NCBI GenBank assembly: GCA_030248195.1
Contig: JASAND010012654.1
Location: 18,986 to 82,985, forward strand
Direction: 5' to 3'
DNA length: 64,000 nucleotides
DNA from: Trissonchulus latispiculum
Taxonomy: Eukaryota; Nematoda; Enoplea; Enoplida; Ironidae
The notes below the pieces were generated by a model that saw only the letters and a list, made by a program, of their open reading frames with translations, was not told where the DNA came from and searched no databases. Shown here piece by piece: positions 55,504 through 64,000 of the stretch (positions within the stretch are counted from its first letter, which is position 1; each line of letters opens with the position of its first letter). Both the position numbers and the translations under genes were made by a program.

Positions 55504-55790
55504 CAAGAGCTTCTCAATAAAGAGAAAGCTTAACCCTCGTTGCCAGTTGTAGTGTCGAGGCGGACACTACACTTCGAGTATGTAAGAAGATACTCGGTTA
55601 TGCAGCCGTAGACTGAAGTCAACTGTTTTATTACAGATGAACAACAAGAGTGATTAACAGTAACAATGCATTAGCTTATATAGCAGTGTCAACAACAATG
55701 TCAAGAATAACATGCAAATTAACTTGGCTGATGCAATTATGCAATTAGGCAATCAGCACACACAGTGTCAGACACAACACAATTGGTTCC
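55504..55790 (-). repeat. Leader, primer-binding site and 5' LTR of the minus-strand gypsy element
   Basis: On the minus strand the sequence ...AATAAAACAG...GACACTACA (ending at 55549) is followed by ACTGGCAACGAGGG, a primer-binding-like site, and about 40 leader bases up to the inserted element. The LTR start is not certain; TGTTGTGTCTGACACTGTG at about 55778 is a candidate, giving roughly 230 bp. The short palindrome TGTAGTGTC/GACACTACA marks the LTR end. No 3' LTR copy was found. Confidence 0.55.
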
Positions 55791-55914
55791 TGAAGATATG
55801 TAGTAAGCCATAACAATTGCAAAAAATGCAAAGTAAAACTCAGAATCTGTAAACCTTGTTTTGAGATTTTTCTTCTTACCGAGATTTGAAACCTACAGTC
55901 TGACCCTATCCCTC

Positions 55915-56136
55915 CAAAAATAATAGCATGGATGGAGAATTTTAGATTTTAAAATAAAGATTTCAGATTCTCAGGGCCCATGTAATAGTTGTCATTTTGT
56001 AGTTAAGATTCAACCCAAGCATTGTAGTTTCAAACCAAGGTCTAAGCTTGACAGGACATTACAAATATTATGAGGACACTACAGCGACAAGCATTTAAAA
56101 ACCTGACCTGACCCGGTGACCCGGTTTCATTTCTGA
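55915..56136. mobile_element. Inverted fragment of the CCGGGTCA hAT-type family
   Basis: Ends CTGACCCGGTGACCCGGTTTCA and TTTCTG at 56108-56136. The preceding sequence AGGACATTACAAATATTATG, AGGACACTACAGC is the reverse complement of 52810-52900 in the complete element. The other half is missing. Confidence 0.75.
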
Positions 56137-56214
56137 CGTGAGCGTACCCCAGTTTCGATCGTGTAACTGATTTGAAGGGTGAGGGCGGGTCACTAGGGTT
56201 CAGTTTGCAGGGAT

Positions 56215-56520
56215 GATCGGGGTAGTTTCATAAGACTTTTTTCCTACTAGACTCGACAACTAGCCTCTGCTTGTTGTCGAGTTAAGACGCTAACGTGTTA
56301 CATAAGAAATGTACAGCCGAGTTTGTACTCCTGGATTTGCGAGTCCAGCGATGCAGCTGCTGCCTGCGAATACCTGTTTCATAAAATTCCAGCAGCTGCT
56401 GTCAAACTCGCAGCTAGCAGCCTTAGCAGTAGCAATTTTGACTAGAGAACTCTCAAAAACAGTGACAACTTCTGTTTTGTTACAGTTCCTTATTCAAATT
56501 TTTATGACATGAAGAAACAC
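56215..56520. mobile_element. Fragment of the CAGTTTCATAAAA MITE family
   Basis: GGGTAGTTTCATAAGACTTTT at 56219 resembles the left end of the element at 16324, and CTACTAGACTCGACAACTAG and GTTTCATAAAATTCCAGCAG resemble its interior. No clear right terminus. Confidence 0.45.
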
Positions 56521-56750
56521 CTGTTCTTGACGTTATGCCAAATAATTGAACAGCTTGCTCCGCGGATTAAGAAGGTCCGAGCTTTTTAAAAATTACCGTT
56601 TTTGCAAGCAAGTCCTGAACTAGCAGACTTTTTGCTCAGCTGTTAGCGAATTACAGAGCATATTTTTGCAATGTTAACTGAGAGCAAACTGAGCGCATTC
56701 TCTTAGTTGTTATTACTCTTGGTATTATGCTGATTCTGTTGCCTTTGAAG

Positions 56751-56963
56751 GTTTATGGCGTGTTCTCGACAATTTGTGTCCAATCAGTCACCTGCCATTT
56801 GATGGCTCTAATGAAGGAACGGATCCTAATCAATCCTGCGCCTTTTACCTACGAATAAGTACAGATCGAGCTGACCTATGCGACTATGGCTGCGGCGGTT
56901 CTAGTGACAAACCTCTTTATCCGCTGTGTCAAATCAGATGTTACGACATCAGAAGCGCATGTG
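56751..56963 (+). CDS. Exon 3 of the C-type lectin-like gene
   Basis: Acceptor TTCTGTTGCCTTTGAAG ends at 56750; donor GTAAAT begins at 56964. The two leading bases complete the codon left by exon 2, giving ENG-LWRVLDN across the junction, the expected G-x-W-x-W-x-D/N-type block. LPFDGSNEGTDPNQSC corresponds to the F..W...EPN...C region, and DLCDYGC then YPLCQIRC to the closing cysteines, so the lectin domain is completed here, followed by CYDIRSACG. It leaves one base for exon 4. The calcium-site EPN is replaced by GTDPN, so classical sugar binding is doubtful. The alternative that the frame simply runs on to the stop at 56999 as a last exon is less likely, because exon 4 fits in phase. Confidence 0.7.
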
Positions 56964-57443
56964 GTAAATTTTTGCAAACTCAACTTGAGCGTGAGAGATA
57001 AATCCCACTAATGCAAGTTTTCTGCCCAAGTGATCAAAATTACTATGCATTACTGTTTTATACTGTATTGCAGGTAATCAACCAAAGCTTAATTGTTATT
57101 GAGATTTAATTGACGTCCTTCTTGAAACCAATGGGATCGAGTCCTATCAAATCTTACGGTTATTGTCGCTGAGTAATGCAGGAAATGACAGTTTGTGGCT
57201 GAGAGTGGTCAGCAGACACCTGAACGGCCTAACCATTTGTAATCATTAAACCAGCTTCAACTGTCGCTATGCACAGCCTAAGCGCATTTCTAAAAGCCTC
57301 AAGTTCGTACAGTACACCTGTCGCCTTTGTTCAAATCAATTAAATTGCGGTCAAGGCTTGTTCGGACTTGGGTTGGTTCTGAAACGTTGTCAGGTCAGGT
57401 ATAATTTTGCCAAATAATCTATGTATAAACTAATTCTTACTAA

Positions 57444-58324
57444 GGGCCTTTTCAGGAAAGGGTAGGGTAGAGTAGATTAGAGTAGTAGAGTAGAGTAGAG
57501 TAGAGGTAAAATTAACTCTTTTCATGAAAGCATAGAGGTAGTTTTAGCTCTATGTGTTTTAACTATCTTTAACCCTACAGGGTTTTTAAAAGCTGTAGAG
57601 TTAAAAGGAGTTAAACATGACAGAGTTAAAATTAACCCCATGGTTTCATGCATAGAGTTAATTTTAACTCTGCTTAACCTGCGTGTTTTGCCTTGTGTTA
57701 AATTTCAATAGAAAATGCTCAGAAAGAGTTAAACAGAGTTAAATTTAATTCTTTCGTGAAAAGGAAAGAGTTAATTTTACTCCACAGGTTTTTAACCCTG
57801 CAGCGATCTGATCCGGTTATGCGCAGCGACTAGCTGCTAATTTTAAGAAGATCTTAAGATTTTGATGAACCTTTTATGCTATGCTCCTGTATTTTTGGCC
57901 TTATTTCCTTACGGAAGCAACTCCCTCAACAATAGTTTTGCCAACTTAAGTGTCCTGAGCCAACTTAATGTTCTGACTAAGATCTCACTGCCGACGGTTC
58001 CCGACACACGACCGACAACAAGGCTGATGCCCACATTACAGCCTCTAGACCAACCTCACCGGAAGAGTGCTGATTCCAGGAGACAATGGTTGTCTCGACA
58101 GTCGTGACCTGATTCTTAGATACATGGACTACACAGGATTTCCTAAGCGACTCTTGAAAAGGGCAGAGTTAAAGAGAGTTAATTTTAACCCCGTTCTTGA
58201 ATCCAGCCGGAGTTAAAATTTTTAACTCTGTCTAACTCGCAGGGTTAAAATTATCTCTTTTAACTCTTTCTTGAAAAGGATCGAGTTAATTTTAACTCAA
58301 CTCTACCCGTTCTTGAAAAGACCC
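57444..58324. mobile_element. GGGCCTTTTC-type MITE in intron 3, TAA duplication
   Basis: Begins GGGCCTTTTCAGGAAAGG and ends TTCTTGAAAAGACCC, flanked by TAA on both sides (57441-57443, 58325-58327). Subterminal blocks repeat GAGTTAAA, TTAACTC and AGTAGAGTAG. An inner TCTTGAAAAGGGCAGAGTTAA copy at 58152 suggests a composite or one element inside another. 881 bp, noncoding. Confidence 0.85.
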
Positions 58325-58332
58325 TAAGTTAG

Positions 58333-58335
<3 letters not shown>

Positions 58336-58407
<72 letters not shown>
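58336..58407. repeat. (TA)n microsatellite, about 36 units
   Basis: Uninterrupted TA dinucleotides directly right of the MITE and 30 bp before exon 4. Length is likely variable between individuals. Confidence 0.95.
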
Positions 58408-58438
58408 TATACGGACAAGACATCTTAAACATTTTTAG

Positions 58439-58765
58439 CTGGAAGAATGGTAAGAGGATTTTTATACCGGCTGGGAGATGTAGATGAAGACTGTACTACT
58501 GTTTGCCAGGATTACGGCAGTATGCAGTGTAACAACAGCAACTATGATTTAACAACGATTGAACAATTTGCTGTAATGCAAAGCTTGGCTGCAGCTGAAG
58601 GATTTTCGTGCTTACAAGGGGTGGCAATGTCGTCTGGTCATCCTAGACTAAAGACGAATGCTATTACACAAGAGTGCACGATATATACTACCAGCGGTAC
58701 GCCTGACTGTGGTACTTCAGTATCAGAACACAGACGATTGTGTCGCTGTACAGGAAATGTACATT
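58439..58765 (+). CDS. Exon 4 of the lectin-like gene: cysteine-rich module
   Basis: Acceptor CATTTTTAG to 58438, donor GTAAGT at 58766. Two leading bases complete the codon from exon 3, 108 codons follow and one base is left. The module has eight cysteines: EDCTTVCQDYGSMQC, GFSCLQG, ECTIYTTSGTPDC and HRRLCRCTG. The start DxxCxxVCxxxGxxC and end RRLCxC recall an extracellular repeat I have seen in large invertebrate proteins, but I cannot name it. Presumably disulphide-bonded and secreted or cell-surface, in line with the lectin domain before it. Being bounded by phase-1 introns, it is a typical shuffled module. Confidence 0.8.
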
Positions 58766-59512
58766 GTAAGTTCTAGTCGATCAGTTTCTGTCGGAAGATG
58801 TCGTGGATATTGAGGTGCTCCGTTTCTGGACAATTAATGGCCATAAAGAATAGATATTTAAGTTGACCTCGCTGACTTTACTTATTTTGGAGTTTCTATA
58901 AATATCAAATTTAGCGAAGTTGCAGCTTCAATTAACGCCTAGCAATATGTTTTAAATAAGATTGCTTCAAACAAGAACACTTTTACTGTGTCTGTTTAGT
59001 TTGCCAAATTTAGCAAATTTTCAAGTAAATACAAGATGGTTGTGGATAGCTAACGAAAAGCTGAAAAAATTGAAACAGAAAAACAAGTCTAGAAAGTCAA
59101 AATAATTGGCGCTTGTAACACTGCTCCAAAATTTAATTTTTTTTCTTGGTGCCACATCCCAGATGCTTTCGCGAGGAGGGGTAACGCCAGAATAATTTTG
59201 CTAAGGATCCGCAGTCTGGCGGTGAATAATTGCTTATCGCAATTCCCACGAAGCGTAGGCAAGGCTACTACCGGAGCAGAAGTGACCACGCTGCTTCAGC
59301 CGCATCGTGAACACCCGTTGGCTTCATTCAAAGGGGTTTCCCCCCTTGAACGGCCAATGCCTTGAAAAACTTGGATAAGTACAGTTACAATCATGGGGGA
59401 AATAAATTCATCGTAGTGCCTAGCCTATGACTGATACCTGCTGGCAACAGAAAAGTTTAAGAGGTTGAAACCAAAGATGCAAAGGAAGCAGTAGTTTAGG
59501 AAAGGATCCGTA
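58766..59512. other. Intron 4, left part
   Basis: Nothing recognised. A short minus-strand ORF at 59089-59289 has no domain. Confidence 0.4.
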
Positions 59513-59520
59513 GGACCGAT

Positions 59521-60939
59521 CAGAAGAGTTGGTCGCGGGCCGGATTTTTGCTACCCGCCCCGGCCCGCGGCCCGCAGAATGGTACCCGCCCCGCCCCGCC
59601 CCGCTGCCCGCGGCCCGCAGACAAGTAATACCCGGAAGATACCCGCAAAATTTTTTCGCCCCGCTTTTGCGGAAAACTAAATTATAACGGCAATTTTCAT
59701 TTTTTAGGTATGTCTGTTTTATCGTTAACTTTCTTAGTGCGAAATATACACTGAAATAATCGTAAAAATGCGTTGCAAGCAAATAGTGCATCAGATTTTT
59801 GAACATTAAGACAAATAAATGAAAAATAAAAATAATCATTTAAAATTCTTGATGACTTTCGAAAAAGCTTGACATTTTAAGGTGACATCTAAAACCTTAA
59901 ACAGGAACAGAAATAGGAACAGGAACGGAAGGAATATGATTTCAGTAACAAGAACAGGAACGAAATCGGATATACTCCAGGAACCGATATGACTTTTATT
60001 AATAGGCCTATGCGGATTTAGTCTAGCAAATAAGATTTTTATACATTGACCGACCACCCGCAAGCTCAAATAAGCATTAATAATCTCAATAATAATTAAT
60101 AAGCTCAATAATCAAGGTGGAAATTATGGGTGTAAAATAGACCCCTATTTGAAATTAGACTCTCGTTCCTGTTACTGAAATTAAACTGGAATTGTGGTTG
60201 CTGCAAACAATCATCTGTTTTCGGTCCTGCTCCTGAAAATGAATTTCCTTCCGGTTCGTAAAAATAGGTCTCCGTTCCGGTTCTTGTTAGAACCCAGTTT
60301 TTGCTCCTATTCCTAAAATTAGGTTTCCGCTCCTTTTTAAAGGCAGTTTTCTTCCTATTCATGTTCCCGTTCCTGGTTCCTTTGTCGCCTATATTGGTTT
60401 TAGTTCGTAGTGACTTATTTTTAATCATAAAACAAGAATACTTCTATTTACAATCCGGCAACAGATTAATATTAAAAACTAAATAAATATTTGTGAAAAC
60501 TCATTCAACTAGGTTCAACTGAATTGATACAATTCTAAATTAATTAAGCAAACGGCTTTAAACCTTGTAGACTCAGGAACTGTGTCGGATAAGAAGACTG
60601 AAAATCTTACAGTATATAGTCACGCAAACATTTAAGTTTTATCGGGTTTGAAATCGCTGAAAGTACATATGAGTCGTGCCGAGATGACTGGTCCGCTCTT
60701 TTAAGCAAAGTAGCACAGATCCACTATTACAAGTTCAGAAAACTTTCAAAACTAAATGAGAGGTGAAAATACAAATGCAGTATGTTCTGTTTAACTAGTA
60801 AATTTCACTTAGTTTTAGACAAAAATAGTTAAAAATGTTAGGTTAGGCCCGCACAGATACCCGCGCGGGTAGTGCGGGTATTGAAATTTGGTCATACCCG
60901 CCCCGCCCCGCGGGTACCCGCGGCCCGCGACCAACTCTG
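59521..60939. mobile_element. hAT-type element with CCCGCCCCG subterminal repeats, perfect 8-bp duplication
   Basis: Left end CAGAAGAGTTGGTCGCGGGC and right end GCCCGCGACCAACTCTG are inverted (the left has a 3-base insertion), with GGACCGAT at 59513-59520 and 60940-60947. G+C-rich subterminal blocks (CCCGCCCCGCCCCG, GCGGCCCGC) lie at 59535-59665 and 60845-60930. A further inverted pair based on GGAACAGGAAC and CGTTCCTGTT words (59895-59970 against 60165-60390) probably marks another element inside. No transposase. Confidence 0.92.
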
Positions 60940-60947
60940 GGACCGAT

Positions 60948-63897
60948 ACTTTCGTGTTTGCGGCCGATAGTTGCAGATGATGATACGTTCTCTCATCCAA
61001 TCAGCCATAGGATTTGCGTAATTGCTTTCAGTGCGTATATATGTGATAAAACGGTTCTAGATTGGGTAAATTGTAGATCACTTTGGGAACTTTTCCAATA
61101 GAATTATTTTCCCCGTAGATGATTTCACTACCGCCTTACCACAATATTAGCACAGCGTAATATTGGAGACTCTGAAGAGCTTAGGTATTGTTCAAATCAA
61201 GCTTTTGGGGAGCGCTGGTGAAATGTCTCCCTAATTAGTCTATAGTGTAGAGCTCTGGTTAAGTGGCTCTAGTCAACCCTAACAACAAATATCAGCACTA
61301 AGTTTGCATAACAGAACACTGGTTAAATGGTTCTGACTTCTGTAGGTCACCGAGCACTGTTGAAATGGCTCGCTCAACTCTAGAAAAGTCACTAGTCTAA
61401 AAGAAAAGGGTTTTTTAATGTCACAAGGTTTACACTGATTCACCAACTATCCAATGATGGTTAAGATTGCATGATAGCCAAAACATTCAATAATATTTTT
61501 CGACAACTAATTATGCACATTGGCCAATAAATACGGTTAACATAGGCAATTTAGTGCAATTACTAATTTCATACAAGGTTATACCCAAAAGACAGAATCT
61601 GATTAATTTTCAACGAGTTAATAACTGAATTTGCACATGAACAACAGAAGACAAGTCATACAGAACTTTCACAAGGAAGTAAACTAATGTTGCATATTAT
61701 ACCAGTTGTGTTACAAAATAGGACCTTAAATCAAAACATATGTTTACACTCTCAAAATTCCTTTTCGACTTTCTAACAGCAATTCGTGAAACTCACACTT
61801 TACCGTTTTGATAATCACCTGACAAACCTCTTCTTCTGACGTTACCTTGGCGAATCCAAATTGTGTGGGCGGAGTAAACAAGCACAGCTAATTAGGTTGC
61901 AGGACACGGGTGAGTCGAGGGTACGGTTCACAGTTCAGACTACGGCAGTTCACGGCACTGCGGGCCAAAAGCTTAACTCAGAAGGCACTCAAGGCCTGTA
62001 GCACAAATCAGATCTCTGGTCTCTCTCGACCTACCGAACAACAAGACAGCACAACCCAAGACTGACTGGAAAAATGGGGGAGACCTGTCAGTCAAAACTC
62101 TAGCTCCGCCTCTCGACTCTCCCAGGTGCGTGGCGTGCAATTTTCCTACTGTAGTCGGAAAAACCTTTATGTTTCTTTTGATGCCAGGCGATTGTATTGT
62201 GTGAACGAAAGTCACGTAATTTTTAAGTGACATAGTGGTTTGCTCAAGGGCTCATGGGGTTCCCCAAAATTCCCGATTAATCCTGATTAACCCCAAAGAT
62301 AAGTTTTAACCTCTAAATTGCAAAATTACCCAAATTAAACGGTTTGTTCAAGTATTAACAGAATATGATTTAAGATCCCTTTTTCTATTAGAGTCTTTTG
62401 TATGTTTCTCAACAAAGAACGAATATGTCCAAAAACGACCAAACAAGTTACATAACAGTCAGCCAGAAGACTCCCAACAATTCAACAGATACGGCAGATA
62501 CAGCAGTTCAATCGAGGACAGTTTAGGCTCAAAACAGGACTTAAAACAGAGACTTAAAACAGATTATAGAGAGTACACACTTCGGCTCCTTTAGACTCAA
62601 AACCGATCCAAACGAGGTTCAAAACGCAAAAGCAAACATCTCAGCAACCTCAGCAACAACTCAAAACAGATTCTATGGACTCCAACGCAGAGATCAAACT
62701 AAACTGCAAAACCAACTCAATCCCTTTTCCATTGCTTTTTCTACTTCCCTCACATATATACACGAGTTTCTTTATAGAGCATAATGAAATCGCCTACTGC
62801 AATGTCATAGTATTATAATCATTTAACAAGATTCAGGAATAGTTTTGGCAACTTGAGGCGTTAATTGTTAAATGTTGCTGCATACGATAAATTAAATTAT
62901 TATTTCAATAAGCCTAAAGATTAGCTTTACTTTGTTTCCCCCGGTACAAGTGGGCACAGTGTGTTAGTTTCTTCAGCACAGGAGACTACCAAATTATACA
63001 CTCAGTTGTGCAGATTTTATGATCCATATCCAAGTTTCCATGTAGCAGACATTTAGAGCAAATAATCTTCCTGGTTCCTGTCTTGCCATTGATTTTGGAC
63101 CGGCGACATGAAAGCGTGACTCTAGTGAGAAAAGCAAAGAGCAGCATATAGACGCAAGAATTTTCAGACTTCAGTTTTCTTTTTAATTTGAGCATACTAG
63201 CTTGAACTGATTATGAAAGGTCTGCTGGGTAAGTTATGAACAACTAATCTGTAGAACTCATGCGATGCCAACACGGCAACAGATCCCAACATCTACTCTA
63301 AAATTAGCCAACATATTTTAGCTAATACAACAAGTAAATATTTAGTTGTGAACTACAGTCCAACATGTCCAACATACCAGTGCGGGCATATACAGATTCA
63401 TCAATTTCAGGTGGTGATTCCTTTAGGTCACATATTATTGGTTGGCGGCCCAAATCAAAATGAAATTTGATGAACCTATTCTAACAGGATTCTAACACTC
63501 ACCGCGCAATCCCGCTTCAAAACTTAGACGTCTCCGTTCAGGGCGATGTTTGCCGATTTTTGGTGGTTGTACAGTAGCTACACAGCTATATTTATATTCA
63601 TTCGAAAGATCTTGTTAAGATCTACATTTTTGCTTTTTGTAGCACCTTTCTAGCTTTTCTCTACAGTGAGATATAGCTGATTTGCTTATTTTGGCGTTGG
63701 AAATATGTCATTTTTCAAAAATCAAATAATCCGTCATTTCTTAAGCTACGCAAGCCGTAAAATTAAACTAAGGGTGTCAATTTGAATGTCTCGTTGATGC
63801 CGATTCTTCGTGTTGTTGTAATCTTCTAAATGCTATCCCGTCTCTGCTATAATAAAATATGTAGTTTTTGCAAAAACATGACCAAATTTTTTTCCAG
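60948..63897. other. Intron 4, right part
   Basis: No firm genes. Degenerate CTGGTTAAATGGCTCT-like words recur at 61205-61375. AAAACAGA words recur at 62530-62700. A 69-codon minus-strand ORF at 62986-63195 contains ICSKCLLHGNLDMDHKIC, which has a zinc-ribbon look, but no start context, splice frame or partner supports it. A palindrome-poor A+T-rich remainder fills the rest. Confidence 0.35.
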
Positions 63898-64000
63898 CGA
63901 TTGTGGTGGATGATTTACTATGCAAGCTAGAGGGTTGCCACTTACTAGGCGCGTTTTACACAAAAATATCCAGGGACCCTTTCTTAGCTGCTGCTTTCAA
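63898..64000 (+). CDS. Exon 5 of the lectin-like gene (continues past window)
   Basis: Acceptor AATTTTTTTCCAG ends at 63897. Of three frames only the one starting after two bases is open to the window end; that is exactly the phase left by exon 4. Residues include LLCKLEGCHLLGAFYTKISR, giving a C-x4-C pair and an alternating hydrophobic pattern that could be the start of a PAN/Apple-like or other disulphide module. Too short to name. Phase, acceptor quality and open frame support it. Confidence 0.5.

Noticed and set aside
57862..58107. 81-codon ORF inside the MITE at 57444
   Set aside because: Located in a noncoding element, no domain, and likely chance.
58336..58407. (TA)n tract as replication origin or cruciform regulatory site
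   Set aside because: A simple microsatellite next to a MITE; nothing supports a function.
62986..63195. 69-codon minus-strand ORF with CxxC and HxxxC
   Set aside because: Suggestive zinc pattern only; no exon borders or neighbours to support a gene.

Overview
This window looks like animal (metazoan, probably marine-invertebrate-like) nuclear DNA. It is A+T-rich, has no bacterial gene packing, and carries an intron-containing C-type-lectin gene buried in transposable elements (TEs): Ty3/gypsy and BEL/Pao LTR elements, a LINE, a Polinton/Maverick, hAT, Tc1/mariner-type and PIF/Harbinger-type elements and a tRNA-like SINE. I cannot name the species.

Host gene. Five + strand exons (20398-20560, 25049-25110, 56751-56963, 58439-58765 and 63898 to the window end) have consensus-like splice sites and compatible phases at every junction. 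The first three spell a C-type lectin-like domain, the fourth is a cysteine-rich module I do not recognise, and the fifth runs off the window. The 31.6 kb intron between exons 2 and 3 holds most of the TEs.

Layout. 1-7.7 kb: a Ty3/gypsy pol ORF, intact but cut by the window edge, with a long 3' noncoding part. 7.8-9.3 kb: a decayed second gypsy pol. 9.7-10.3 kb: two small inverted-repeat elements. 11.7-17.0 kb: a nest consisting of a TA-flanked inverted-repeat element, a LINE inside it, and a third element splitting the LINE RT. 17.6-18.3 kb: a hAT-type element. 18.36-20.28 kb: a young LTR element with 167-bp LTRs whose gag is joined to integrase. 20.4-25.1 kb: lectin exons 1-2 with foldback repeats between them. 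25.6-26.1 kb: a hAT fragment and a SINE. 26.3-26.7 kb: a broken CARD-like ORF. 27.0-36.6 kb: a decayed Polinton (integrase with chromodomain, two related structural-type proteins, major-capsid-like protein, small cysteine-rich ORF, DNA polymerase B). 37.9-43.0 kb: two inverted PolB-derived arms around an IS630/Tc1-type transposase pseudogene. 43.0-48.2 kb: a minus-strand BEL/Pao pol interrupted by a 2.4 kb element. 48.2-55.8 kb: a minus-strand gypsy element whose leader is split by a 4.7 kb element that contains a hAT that contains another hAT. 56.7-64 kb: lectin exons 3-5 with further MITEs and a (TA)n tract.

Nearly all TE genes are broken. The two best preserved are the gypsy ORF at the left edge and the deleted LTR element at 18.4-20.3 kb, whose LTRs differ at two positions. 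Because several insertions sit precisely inside reading frames or LTR elements, their order of arrival can be read directly. Translations and repeat matches were made by eye, and no database search was possible.
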